Below are positions 1 to 8,436 of a stretch of 64,000 nucleotides of DNA, in pieces (within the stretch, counting starts at the first letter, position 1; every line of letters begins with the position of its first letter). The translations under genes were made by a program, and so were the position numbers. The notes under the pieces were generated by a model. The model worked only from the letters and a program-made list of their open reading frames with translations. It was not told where the DNA came from and did no database searches. The stretch is from Lachnoclostridium sp. (GTDB lineage: Bacteria > Bacillota > Clostridia > Lachnospirales > Lachnospiraceae), in assembly GCA_023665475.1 (NCBI GenBank), contig JAMPEB010000012.1, positions 1 to 64,000 on the forward strand, given 5' to 3'.

Positions 1-344
1 ATGCGGGCGGAATAAACGCAGAGACTTCTTACAGCATAGTCCCCGGCGGCGACGGTGAATATACCGTAATGACTATGACGGGTGCGGAGGCTAAGGCTGT
101 TGCGGAAGCGGGTTTCGACAGGTTCGGCGACGGCGATAATCTGCCCTATGTTCTTGTGACAAAGGGCGATGTAGAGCTTGAGGACGGGACAACCTACAAG
201 GTTGCATTTGTAAACGGCGGCTACACCGAGGAAGTGAAAACGGCTTACGGCGCAGTCAACGAGGTAGGCTCTCTTAAAGAATTTGTACGCAATTGGCTCA
301 CGGAGCAGGGAACGGTTTCCCCTGATAAAATTATTTGGGAATAA
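1..344 (+). CDS. 3' end of a 5'-nucleotidase-like protein (partial)
   Basis: The reading frame is already open at base 3 and runs to a TAA at 342-344, so this is the C-terminal piece of a gene that starts before the window. About 113 residues are visible. The stretch TYKVAFVNGG followed by SLKEFVRNWLTEQGTVSP resembles the C-terminal domain of secreted 5'-nucleotidase / 2',3'-cyclic phosphodiesterase proteins, where a T-Y-x-V-A strand is followed by a helix and a G-T-x-x-P turn near the end. That family hydrolyses extracellular nucleotides at the cell surface. The metal-binding catalytic domain would lie upstream and is not visible, so the assignment rests on the tail only. An internal ATG at 69 is not needed as a start. 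Confidence 0.5.
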   Translation, partial: AGGINAETSYSIVPGGDGEYTVMTMTGAEAKAVAEAGFDRFGDGDNLPYVLVTKGDVELEDGTTYKVAFVNGGYTEEVKTAYGAVNEVGSLKEFVRNWLTEQGTVSPDKIIWE

Positions 345-443
345 CCGATGGGCGTTGCAATGCTTTCCCTTGTCCTTTAACGAAAGCAGCATCATTTTCA
401 GGTAGATGGTCGTGTGTGTAATCGGGATTTGAAGGAGCATATT

Positions 444-941
444 ATGGATATTGAAATTATTTCAAAGCAAGATGTAATACCGGCATTTGAAACAAATGCA
501 GTTGTAGTTAAGCGTATCGAATATTATCCCTATGGTGGTACATATGATGAGTCTCAGATTACGCCGGAACTGATTGAAAAAATTTTAGCAGAGATTCCCC
601 ATGGAATTAATATCTTTCTGTTTTTAGACCCTGATGGGGAATGTGACTTTATGGAAGTGCTCTCAGATGGGGAGTGGTTGTCTCTTGCTTGCTCCTTTGA
701 CCGCAATGGTGAATGGCAAAATTATTATACATACAATGCGAGTTATGCAGATACTGCAGAACAGATAAAGAAACATAATTATTCTGATAAGAGTGTTTGG
801 ACAGCGCTCGAAAGCGGCGGACAGTCTCCGGTTCCCAAAATGCAAGCCATAACGGATATGGAGATTGGGATAAAGGCAGTGGAATATTTTATTCGGACAG
901 GAGAACTCTATCCCGGAATTGATTGGGCACATCAGTTTTAA
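444..941 (+). CDS. hypothetical protein, possibly an Imm1-type immunity protein
   Basis: This is a 165-residue, acidic, soluble protein with no signal peptide or membrane segment. The start at 444 is chosen because GAAGGAGC lies just upstream; an in-frame ATG at 414 has no good ribosome binding site. The pattern of an N-terminal alpha/beta region, a central FLFLDPDGECDFMEV strand-turn and a C-terminal AVEYFIRTGELYPGIDW is reminiscent of Imm1-type immunity proteins of polymorphic toxin systems. No catalytic motif is visible. No toxin gene is adjacent inside the window, and the upstream neighbour looks like a nucleotidase. The family assignment is a weak recollection, and the safe name is hypothetical protein. 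Confidence 0.6.
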   Translation: MDIEIISKQDVIPAFETNAVVVKRIEYYPYGGTYDESQITPELIEKILAEIPHGINIFLFLDPDGECDFMEVLSDGEWLSLACSFDRNGEWQNYYTYNASYADTAEQIKKHNYSDKSVWTALESGGQSPVPKMQAITDMEIGIKAVEYFIRTGELYPGIDWAHQF

Positions 942-1001
942 CCATTCATATTTGCAGTGAGAACACTTTTCCCAAAAAGAAGGTAAGAAATGGAGGAAAA
1001 C

Positions 1002-1490
1002 ATGAATTTAATAGTCGCGGTAGATAATAATTGGGCGATTGGCTATCAGAATGAGCTTTTAATCAGAATTCCCAATGACCATAAGCATTTTCGGGAAGAA
1101 ACAACGGGAAAAGTCGTGATTTTAGGACGAAAAACATTGGATACTTTTCCTCAGGGGCTGCCTTTAAAGAATCGGACCAATATTATTTTATCCAAGAACC
1201 CGGGATATCAGGTAAAGGATGCTATGGTAGTGCATTCCGTGGAGGAATTATTGGAGCGGGTAAAGCCTTACAAGGATGAAGATGTGTATGTGATCGGAGG
1301 GGAGAGCATTTACAGGCAGCTCCTCCCTTATTGCAATGTGGCTCATGTGACCAAGATTGACAGGGAGTATGCGGCAGACGCCTATTTTCCCAATCTGGAT
1401 GAGTCTCCGGAGTGGAAGATTACTGCGGACAGTGATGAGCAGACTTATTTTGATGTGGCGTATCGGTTTCTGAAGTATGAAAGAAAGTAA
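1002..1490 (+). CDS. folA: dihydrofolate reductase
   Basis: This 162-residue protein reduces dihydrofolate to tetrahydrofolate with NADPH in the cytosol, supplying one-carbon carriers for thymidylate and purine synthesis. The N-terminus [20 protein letters not shown] and the following IPNDHKHF hold the family's loop and the conserved acidic residue (D26, equivalent to E. coli D27). [13 protein letters not shown] matches the NADPH-binding G-R-x-T region, and [15 protein letters not shown] matches the second glycine motif. The length is typical. The start at 1002 is preferred over 990 because GGAGG at 992-996 sits 5 bases upstream. The gene ends 13 bases before the cellulase gene. No thymidylate synthase is adjacent. 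Confidence 0.95.
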   Translation: MNLIVAVDNNWAIGYQNELLIRIPNDHKHFREETTGKVVILGRKTLDTFPQGLPLKNRTNIILSKNPGYQVKDAMVVHSVEELLERVKPYKDEDVYVIGGESIYRQLLPYCNVAHVTKIDREYAADAYFPNLDESPEWKITADSDEQTYFDVAYRFLKYERK

Positions 1491-1503
1491 AGGGAGAAAG
1501 TTT

Positions 1504-3456
1504 ATGGATACGGAAAGTACAAAATCTGCGGAAGATAAAAAAATATCGGTACAAAGACGGCTGCCGTTCCTGATTGGAGGAGCGGTCATTATTGTCCTGC
1601 TCATTGCTTTGATTGCAGTGATTGCGGAGAATAGTGCGCTGCGCAGGGCGGCGCTTTCAAACAGCGCGGATTCTTTGCAGGATCAGGAAGAAATGTCTCA
1701 GGCGGATGCTTCCCATATTGATGCCACTGATAATATGAATGCTTCTAACGGGGACAATTCGCAGGCTTCGGGCACCCATAGCTTACAAATTGCGGACAAG
1801 CCTGCCGCGGGCGACGGTTATACGGTCACTTATTCCGCAGGAAACGGCTGGACGGATGGCGATACGAAAATGTGCTCTTTGGAGCTGAGCGTAACCAATC
1901 ATTCCGACACTGCAATAGAGGGCTGGAATCTTGCGCTGCAGGTGGACGGTCTGGTTTCCGCTCAGGGATGGGACGGCACATGGTCTGTGGACGGTGATGT
2001 TGTGACGATTACCAATGCGGAATATAATAAAACCATTGCTCCCGGCGCAAGCGTGGTATTGGGCTGTAATATGGGAACCAAAACGGATTTGTCCATCGTT
2101 TCCGCAGCTTTGAATGATGCCGGATGTAATGTGGAAAAGGGAAATGTGGATAGAAACGCTCAAAATAACAATCAGCAAAATGGAAACGGACAGGTAAAAG
2201 GTAAGGATGTTTCCGAGCTGCTGGCACGGTCTGAGGATGCCGTACAAGGGGATGATTGGCTTTTTACGGACGGCAACAAAATCGTGGACAAGGATGGCAA
2301 ACAGGTGTGGCTGACCGGTGTGAACTGGTTCGGTTATAACACAGGCACCAATACTTTTGACGGTCTTTGGAACAGTCAGTTGGTTCCCACGGTGAAAGGC
2401 ATTGCGGATCATGGGTTTAATCTTATCAGGGTGCCCATGTCGGCGGAGCTGATCAATCAGTGGGCGGCGGGGGAATATCCCCGGGCAAATTACAACAATG
2501 CCTATAATGAAGAATTAAATGCCATGAATTCCCTGGAAATTTTTGATTATTTTCTGGCGCTTGCGGAGGAGAACGGCATTAAGGTCATGATAGACATTCA
2601 CAGCGCGGAAACCAATGCTTCCGGGCATACGGTGAATCTTTGGTATACGGACAAGGTCACGGTGGAAGATTATTATGCGGCTTTAGAGTGGATGGCGGAG
2701 CGTTATAAGGACAATGACACCGTGATTGCTTATGATTTAAAAAATGAACCCCACGGCAAGCCGAACGAGGGCAAAAATGCCGCTGTCTGGAACGATTCCA
2801 AGGATGCCAATAATTGGAAATATGTAGCGGAAACCGCGGCGGCCAAGGTGCTTTCCAAAAATCCCAATGTATTGATTCTGGTGGAAGGCACAGAGATTTA
2901 TCCCATGAAAAAGGGAGGGGATTATTCTTCCACGGATTCCGGCGATTACTATTTTAACTGGTGGGGCGGAAACTTAAGGGCAGTGGCGGATTATCCCATA
3001 AACCTTGGAAAGTATCAGAATAAGCTGGTTTATTCTCCCCATGATTATGGACCTACCGTGTATGAACAGCCATGGTTTCAGAAAAACTATACCTATGATA
3101 GTCTGATGGAAGACTGCTGGCATGATAATTGGTTTTATATTTATGAGGAGGATATTGCGCCTCTTTTGATCGGAGAATGGGGCGGCTTTATGAGAGAACC
3201 GAATCTGACATGGATGACTTATATGCGTCAGTTGATAGGAACCTATCATTTAAATCACACATTCTGGTGCCTGAATGCCAATTCAGGAGATACCGGCGGA
3301 CTGCTTTTGGATGATTTTACTACATGGGACAGTGAAAAATACAATTTTGTAAAAGAAGTGCTGTGGCAGGAAAACGGAAAATTTGTGGGATTAGACCATG
3401 CGATTCCGCTAGGCGAAAACGGAATTACTTTAGAGGAGGCTAAGGGGCTTAAATAG
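1504..3456 (+). CDS. membrane-anchored GH5 endoglucanase with CBM
   Basis: This 650-residue protein is predicted to hydrolyse beta-1,4-glucans at the cell surface. After a short cytoplasmic N-terminus, a hydrophobic segment at about residues 20-41 acts as an uncleaved signal anchor. A Ser/Asn-rich linker leads to a CBM2-like beta-sandwich (about 95-205; note [21 protein letters not shown] and INAP-like [11 protein letters not shown]). The GH5 catalytic barrel runs from about 250 to the end. The acid/base is E415 in LKNEPHG and the nucleophile is E558 in IGEWGGF; VMIDIHS and SPHDYGP carry other conserved residues. The start at 1504 has AGGGAG upstream. It follows folA closely, so the two may be cotranscribed, but a functional link is not obvious. 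Confidence 0.9.
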   Translation: MDTESTKSAEDKKISVQRRLPFLIGGAVIIVLLIALIAVIAENSALRRAALSNSADSLQDQEEMSQADASHIDATDNMNASNGDNSQASGTHSLQIADKPAAGDGYTVTYSAGNGWTDGDTKMCSLELSVTNHSDTAIEGWNLALQVDGLVSAQGWDGTWSVDGDVVTITNAEYNKTIAPGASVVLGCNMGTKTDLSIVSAALNDAGCNVEKGNVDRNAQNNNQQNGNGQVKGKDVSELLARSEDAVQGDDWLFTDGNKIVDKDGKQVWLTGVNWFGYNTGTNTFDGLWNSQLVPTVKGIADHGFNLIRVPMSAELINQWAAGEYPRANYNNAYNEELNAMNSLEIFDYFLALAEENGIKVMIDIHSAETNASGHTVNLWYTDKVTVEDYYAALEWMAERYKDNDTVIAYDLKNEPHGKPNEGKNAAVWNDSKDANNWKYVAETAAAKVLSKNPNVLILVEGTEIYPMKKGGDYSSTDSGDYYFNWWGGNLRAVADYPINLGKYQNKLVYSPHDYGPTVYEQPWFQKNYTYDSLMEDCWHDNWFYIYEEDIAPLLIGEWGGFMREPNLTWMTYMRQLIGTYHLNHTFWCLNANSGDTGGLLLDDFTTWDSEKYNFVKEVLWQENGKFVGLDHAIPLGENGITLEEAKGLK

Positions 3457-3504
3457 AATAAGTCCGGATTCTTACGAATAATAAGCGGAACATGGAACTG
3501 CTTA

Positions 3505-3533
3505 TTGACTTTTAGGCATAAAAGTACGATAAT
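3505..3533 (+). promoter_or_regulatory. sigma-A promoter for ilvE
   Basis: TTGACT (3505-3510) and GATAAT (3528-3533) are separated by exactly 17 bases. This gives a near-consensus vegetative promoter about 70 bases before the ilvE start. A short inverted repeat (AATAAGC / GCTTATT, 3480-3506) abuts the -35 box and could belong to the end of the cellulase transcript. Confidence 0.65.
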
Positions 3534-3605
3534 TATAACCAAGTAAAATGGGTGGACATGTCTGCCATAGGCATAAACGAAACAGAAGGAAAGAAGGAAT
3601 TTGTA

Positions 3606-4631
3606 ATGGAAAAGAAAGATATTGATTGGGGCAACTTGGGATTTGGATATGTTCAAACGGATTACCGTTATGTGTCCAATTATAAGAATGGCGCATGGGA
3701 CGAAGGTGTCATCACAGAGGATGCAAATGTGGTATTGAACGAATGTGCGGGAGTATTACAGTATGCGCAGACGGTTTTTGAAGGGCTTAAGGCATATACT
3801 ACGGACGACGGACATATTGTGACTTTTCGTCCTGATTTAAATGCGGACAGATTAAATTCTTCGGCGGAAAGGCTGGAAATGCCCACACTGCCGGAGGGGC
3901 GTTTCGTGGATGCCGTGACCAGAGTGGTAAAGGCGAATGACGCTTTTGTGCCTCCCTATGGCAGCGGGGCAACCCTTTATATCCGCCCTTATATGTTTGG
4001 CTCCAATCCGGTTATCGGAGTAAAACCCGCAGACGAATATCAATTCCGTATTTTCTGCACTCCTGTAGGTCCTTACTTTAAGGGAGGCGTGAAGCCTTTG
4101 ACTATCCGTGTCAGTGATTTTGACCGTGCGGCGCCTCATGGGACAGGGCATATCAAGGCAGGACTCAACTATGCAATGAGTCTGCATGCTATTGTATCCG
4201 CCCATAAAGAGGGCTATGATGAAAATATGTATCTTGACCCCGGTACCAGAACCAAGGTAGAAGAAACCGGCGGTGCAAATTTCCTGTTTGTTACAAAAGA
4301 TAACAAGGTAGTCACACCCAAGTCAGACAGCATTCTTCCGTCCATAACCCGCCGCTCTCTGGTGTATGTGGCAAAGGAATACCTGAATCTGGAAGTAGAG
4401 GAGAGAGAAGTATATCTGGACGAGGTAAAGGACTTTGCAGAGTGTGGTCTATGCGGTACGGCTGCAGTGATTTCTCCGGTGGGCAAGATTGTTGACCACG
4501 GAAATGAAATCTGCCTGCCCAGCGGCATGACAGAAATGGGACCGATAACCCAGAAGCTCTATGATACCCTGACAGGCATTCAGATGGGCAGGATTGAGGC
4601 TCCTAAAGGCTGGATTCATGTGATTGAGTAA
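3606..4631 (+). CDS. ilvE: branched-chain amino acid aminotransferase
   Basis: This 341-residue PLP enzyme of fold type IV transfers the amino group between glutamate and the 2-oxo acids of leucine, isoleucine and valine. The visible family marks are QTVFEGLKAY near the N-terminus, RPYMFGSNPVIGV, the region HIKAGLNYAMSLHA that carries the PLP lysine (K in HIKAGLNY), and the C-terminal CGTAAVISPVG. The length fits the roughly 340-residue class of bacterial and eukaryotic enzymes. The start at 3606 follows AAGGAAT; an in-frame upstream codon at 3552 lies in the leader and lacks a good site. A promoter and a strong terminator flank it, so it is probably a monocistronic unit. Confidence 0.93.
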   Translation: MEKKDIDWGNLGFGYVQTDYRYVSNYKNGAWDEGVITEDANVVLNECAGVLQYAQTVFEGLKAYTTDDGHIVTFRPDLNADRLNSSAERLEMPTLPEGRFVDAVTRVVKANDAFVPPYGSGATLYIRPYMFGSNPVIGVKPADEYQFRIFCTPVGPYFKGGVKPLTIRVSDFDRAAPHGTGHIKAGLNYAMSLHAIVSAHKEGYDENMYLDPGTRTKVEETGGANFLFVTKDNKVVTPKSDSILPSITRRSLVYVAKEYLNLEVEEREVYLDEVKDFAECGLCGTAAVISPVGKIVDHGNEICLPSGMTEMGPITQKLYDTLTGIQMGRIEAPKGWIHVIE

Positions 4632-4662
4632 AGCGTGGGAAATTGTTTTAGACAGATTAAGC

Positions 4663-4709
4663 CATCCGGATATGATGTGCCTTAGATATATCATATCCGG
4701 ATGTTTTTT
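4663..4709 (+). terminator. rho-independent terminator after ilvE
   Basis: A perfect 14-bp stem (CATCCGGATATGAT at 4663-4676 with ATCATATCCGGATG at 4690-4703) is followed directly by six T residues. Confidence 0.92.
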
Positions 4710-4845
4710 GATATGAGATATGTTTGATTATCGGATGAACTGTATTTTTAAGAGAGATAGGAATATAATACGGCAAAATGGTTATCAAAGTGAACTGTTT
4801 ACTGTGTGAACTTATAGGAATATACAAAACGAAAGGTGCCGGCAG

Positions 4846-5907
4846 ATGGGATTAAAAATAGGAAAGAGAATAGGGTTGGGAATTCTTCTGGGGACGCTTT
4901 GTCTGGGAGGGCTCGTCGGCTGTGGCAAAGACGGGACCCGCGTTATATTTACCACAGGTTTTCGCAAGGATGAAGTGTTCAGAATTGAGGATGTATCCTG
5001 TAAACAGGTGGAGATGATGGTATATTTGACTACCATTCAAAATCAATATGAGAATGTCTACGGAAAAGAAATATGGAATGTCTCCCTTGACGGCGTGACT
5101 CTGGAGGAAAATGTAAAGGAGACGGTACTTGCCCGAATTGCACAGATAAAAACCATGTATCTGCTTGCAAAAGAAAAGGGCGTGACATTGGATGAAGCGG
5201 AGGAGGCGAAAGTAACACAGGCGGCGGAAACCTACTTTGCTTCTTTGACCGAAAAAGAAGCGGAGCTTATGGGGGTAAGTCAGAACATCATTGTGGAAAT
5301 GTACCGTGAATATGCCATGGCAGATAAGGTTTATCAGGAAATTATACAGGATATCAATCCGGAAATCAGCGATGACGAAGCCAGAATCATAGAAGTACAA
5401 CATATTTTTTTCAGTACCAGTATTAAGGACGGGGCAGGCAACCGTGTTCCCTATCCCGCATCGGAGAAACAGAAGATATATGATAAGGCTTGTCAGGTCA
5501 GGGAGCTTGCAGTGGACCAAAACCATGATTTTGTGGAATTGGCGGAGCAGTACAGCGATGATACCAATATCACCTATTCCTTTGGCAAGGGAGAGATGGA
5601 CGAAGACTTTGAAGCTGCCGCATTTAATCTGGAAACCAACGAGGTGAGCAGGGTAGTGGAGAGCAGTCAGGGTTATCATATTATTAAATGTCTGAGCACC
5701 TTTGACAGGGAGGAGACGGACGCCAGTAAGCTGCAGATTGTGGAGAAGCGCAGGAAGGAAGTGTTCGGACAGGAATATGACGCCTTTGTGGATACTCTTG
5801 TGCGCAATTTAAATGACAAACTCTGGGATGAAATTTCTCTGATTCATGATGATAGGTTGGCTACATCCAACTTTTTTGAGGTTTACGACAGTTGTTTTGT
5901 CCGTTAA
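4846..5907 (+). CDS. PpiC-type peptidyl-prolyl isomerase lipoprotein (PrsA-like foldase)
   Basis: This 353-residue lipoprotein is predicted to help exported proteins fold outside the membrane. A basic N-terminus, a hydrophobic run and the lipobox LVGC (Cys26) mark type II signal cleavage. A SurA-like helical chaperone region spans about 45-180. A parvulin/PpiC rotamase core follows at about 184-290, with VQHIFFS, FVELAEQYSDD, FGKGEMDEDFEAAAF and SQGYHIIKCLS all matching family positions. A helical tail closes the protein. The preceding TATAAT at 4764 has no convincing -35 box. The gene stands alone, with htpG downstream behind its own control region, so both neighbours are folding factors. 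Confidence 0.88.
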   Translation: MGLKIGKRIGLGILLGTLCLGGLVGCGKDGTRVIFTTGFRKDEVFRIEDVSCKQVEMMVYLTTIQNQYENVYGKEIWNVSLDGVTLEENVKETVLARIAQIKTMYLLAKEKGVTLDEAEEAKVTQAAETYFASLTEKEAELMGVSQNIIVEMYREYAMADKVYQEIIQDINPEISDDEARIIEVQHIFFSTSIKDGAGNRVPYPASEKQKIYDKACQVRELAVDQNHDFVELAEQYSDDTNITYSFGKGEMDEDFEAAAFNLETNEVSRVVESSQGYHIIKCLSTFDREETDASKLQIVEKRRKEVFGQEYDAFVDTLVRNLNDKLWDEISLIHDDRLATSNFFEVYDSCFVR

Positions 5908-5961
5908 TAAAAATTTTAGAATTTGACAAATCCGCTGTATATCAGCGTTTCAAACAAATTA

Positions 5962-5988
5962 TTAGCACTCATTTCAAACGAGTGCTAA
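5962..5988 (+). promoter_or_regulatory. CIRCE operator (HrcA-binding site)
   Basis: TTAGCACTC (5962-5970), a 9-base spacer and GAGTGCTAA (5980-5988) match the CIRCE consensus at every position. HrcA binds CIRCE and represses heat-shock genes. The site lies 90 bases upstream of the htpG start. A promoter candidate, TTGACT (5996-6001), 17 bases, TAAACT (6019-6024), follows it, and an isolated TTGACA at 5923 precedes it without a good -10. The exact promoter is therefore uncertain. Confidence 0.95.
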
Positions 5989-6078
5989 TTTTGGCTTGAC
6001 TTTTATTTTGGAGGGTTTTAAACTGATTTTATAAAAAAGGGGATGTTAAGGCCCTTCAAAGAAAAGGATGTGGAGAAT

Positions 6079-8247
6079 ATGGCAGCAAAAAGCGGAAGCT
6101 TATCGATTAACAGTGAAAACATTTTCCCGATTATCAAGAAATGGTTGTATTCCGACCATGATATTTTTTACAGAGAATTGATTTCTAACGGCTGTGATGC
6201 CGTGACCAAATTAAAAAAGCTGGATATGATGGGAGAGTACAGTCTGCCCGAAGGGTATAAACCCAGAGTCGATGTAGTGGTGGACCCGGAAAATAAGACC
6301 CTTGCATTTGTGGACAACGGTCTTGGCATGACGGCGGACGAGGTAGAGGAGTATATCAACCAGATTGCATTTTCCGGCGCTACGGATTTTATTGAAAAAT
6401 ATAAGGATAAGAGTAATTCAGACCAGATTATCGGACATTTCGGACTGGGTTTTTACTCCGCGTTTATGGTGGCGGACGAGGTGCATATCGACACTTTGTC
6501 CTATAAGGAAGGCGCAAAGGCAGTACATTGGGAATGTGACGGCGGTACGGAATTCTCCATGGAGGACGGGGACAGGACACAGGTGGGAACTACCATCACT
6601 CTGTTTTTAAATGAGAATTGTCTGGAATTCTGCAATGAGTATAAGGCGAGAGAAGTCTTAAAGAAATATTGTTCCTTTATGCCCACGGAAATTTATCTTT
6701 CCAAGGCGGACACCAAGGAGACCCAGATTATCAAAGAGGATGAAAAGCTGGAAGACGACGAGGTTTTAGAGGTCATTGAACCGGAGAAAAAAGAAGAATC
6801 TGCTGATAGCAAAAATGATGCGGGAGAACAATCCGATACAAACTCCGAAAAGGAATCGGAGCCCGAAAAGGAATCGGAGCCCGAAAAAGAGCCAGAACCC
6901 AGAAAATTAAAAATAAGAAAGCGTCCGGAGCTTGTAAATGAGACGCAGCCCCTGTGGACAAAGCATCCGAATGAATGTACCAAAGAGGAATATCTGGCAT
7001 TTTACCGCAAGGTATTTCAGGATTATAAAGAGCCTTTGTTTTGGATTCATTTAAACATGGATTATCCCTTTAATCTGAAAGGTATTTTGTATTTCCCCAA
7101 GATTAATATGGAGTATGAGTCCATTGAGGGAACGATTAAATTGTACAATAATCAGGTATTCATAGCGGATAATATCAAGGAAGTGATTCCCGAATTTCTG
7201 CTTTTGTTAAAGGGCGTCATCGACTGCCCCGACCTGCCTTTAAATGTGTCCAGAAGCGCGCTGCAGAACGATGGTTTTGTAAAGAAAATCGCAGAGTATA
7301 TCACCAAGAAAGTAGCTGACAAATTAGCCGGAATGTGCAAGACGGACAAAGAAGAATATGATAAATATTGGGATGATATCAGTCCCTTTATCAAGTTCGG
7401 CTGCTTAAAGGATGATAAATTCTGCGAGAAGATGAATGATTATATCCTCTTTAAGAATCTGGAAGGAAAATATCTGACCCTGCCCGAATGTCTGGAAACC
7501 AAGCCCGTTGATACGGAGGAAGAGGGTGAAAATGCAGGCGGCGCCGTGGATGAAAACGGGGAAAAGGTAGAGGCGGAAGTAGTGGAAGATGTAGAGACTG
7601 CCGAAGCGGAAGACGGGGAAGACGCTGAGAAAAAAGAAAAAATCATTTACTATGTGACGGATGAACAGCAGCAGAGCCAATACATCAATATGTTTAAGGC
7701 TGCCAAGATGGACGCTGTGATTTTAACCCATAATATTGACCAACACTTTATTTCCCAGTTAGAGTCTAAGAATGAGGGAATCAAATTTCTGCGCATTGAT
7801 GCGGATTTGACTGATGCCATGAAGTCCAAGACCTCCAAGAAGGCTGAAAAGGAAATGGAGGAGCAGGCGGAGAGTATTGCAAAGCTTATGAAGAAAGCGT
7901 TGAAAAATGACAAGATTGTCATTAAGGTGGAGAAGCTTAAAAATAAAAAGATTTCTTCCATGATTACCCTCTCGGAAGAGAGCAGGCGCATGCAGGACAT
8001 GATGAAGATGTACTCCATGCCCGGCATGGATATGGGCGCCTTGGGCGGCGAAGGCGAAACCTTGATTCTGAATGCAAACCATCCGCTGGTGCAGTATGTG
8101 ACGGAACATCAGGAAAGTGAAAATGTGGAGATGATTTGTGAACAGCTCTACGATCTGGCAAAGCTTCAGCACGCTCCCCTGTCTGCGGAAGCCATGACAA
8201 AGTTTATCAACCGCAGCAATGAGATTATGATGCTGTTGGCGAAGTAA
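6079..8247 (+). CDS. htpG: Hsp90-family chaperone HtpG with acidic linkers
   Basis: This 722-residue cytosolic ATP-dependent chaperone has its GHKL ATPase domain at about 1-215 (FYRELISNGCDA, DNGLGMT and GHFGLGFYSAFMV are nucleotide-binding motifs). The middle domain contains QPLWTKHPNE and LNVSRSALQ, and a dimerisation domain ends the protein. The start at 6079 is preferred because GGAG precedes it and the family begins there; the ATG at 6043 sits directly against its only purine run. An acidic, repeated insertion (EKESEP repeats, about residues 216-275) separates the N-terminal and middle domains. A second acidic insertion (about 477-518) lies inside the middle domain. The perfect CIRCE upstream implies HrcA-controlled heat-shock expression. 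Confidence 0.95.
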   Translation: MAAKSGSLSINSENIFPIIKKWLYSDHDIFYRELISNGCDAVTKLKKLDMMGEYSLPEGYKPRVDVVVDPENKTLAFVDNGLGMTADEVEEYINQIAFSGATDFIEKYKDKSNSDQIIGHFGLGFYSAFMVADEVHIDTLSYKEGAKAVHWECDGGTEFSMEDGDRTQVGTTITLFLNENCLEFCNEYKAREVLKKYCSFMPTEIYLSKADTKETQIIKEDEKLEDDEVLEVIEPEKKEESADSKNDAGEQSDTNSEKESEPEKESEPEKEPEPRKLKIRKRPELVNETQPLWTKHPNECTKEEYLAFYRKVFQDYKEPLFWIHLNMDYPFNLKGILYFPKINMEYESIEGTIKLYNNQVFIADNIKEVIPEFLLLLKGVIDCPDLPLNVSRSALQNDGFVKKIAEYITKKVADKLAGMCKTDKEEYDKYWDDISPFIKFGCLKDDKFCEKMNDYILFKNLEGKYLTLPECLETKPVDTEEEGENAGGAVDENGEKVEAEVVEDVETAEAEDGEDAEKKEKIIYYVTDEQQQSQYINMFKAAKMDAVILTHNIDQHFISQLESKNEGIKFLRIDADLTDAMKSKTSKKAEKEMEEQAESIAKLMKKALKNDKIVIKVEKLKNKKISSMITLSEESRRMQDMMKMYSMPGMDMGALGGEGETLILNANHPLVQYVTEHQESENVEMICEQLYDLAKLQHAPLSAEAMTKFINRSNEIMMLLAK

Positions 8248-8283
8248 AGTTAAGTCAAGTAAATCTAATAAAGTAAATTAAGA

Positions 8284-8318
8284 GGCTGCCGCATTAAGAA
8301 ATTAGTGCGGCGGCTTTT
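8284..8318 (+). terminator. terminator after htpG
   Basis: GCTGCCGCA (8285-8293) pairs with TGCGGCGGC (8306-8314) with one G-T pair, and TTTT follows. Confidence 0.8.
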
Positions 8319-8330
8319 GGTGAAAAAATA

Positions 8331-8436
8331 GTGTTTATTAAATTTGACGAGTCAGATATGTTAGATTTTTTTGAAAGCAATCCAATACTTATTGGAGAAG
8401 AAAGAGAAGCAAATTTTATATATTCGATAAAGGATT
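8331..8436 (+). pseudogene. possible truncated gene fragment between htpG and the MATE gene
   Basis: From a GTG at 8331 the frame encodes about 35 protein-like residues (FDESDMLDFFESNPILIGEE, then a few more) in AT-rich DNA. The frame then runs into the antisense 3' end of the MATE gene at 8437 and loses protein character. There is no clear ribosome binding site. I read it as the remnant of a gene cut by a past rearrangement; an intergenic coincidence is also possible. I do not recognise the family. Confidence 0.3.

Noticed and set aside
1783..2412. 209-residue minus-strand open frame
   Set aside because: It is antisense to the GH5 cellulase gene, has no ribosome binding site and no recognisable domain.
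4741..4769. TATAAT at 4764 as a promoter for the foldase lipoprotein
   Set aside because: There is no acceptable -35 hexamer at 16-18 bases, so I did not list it.
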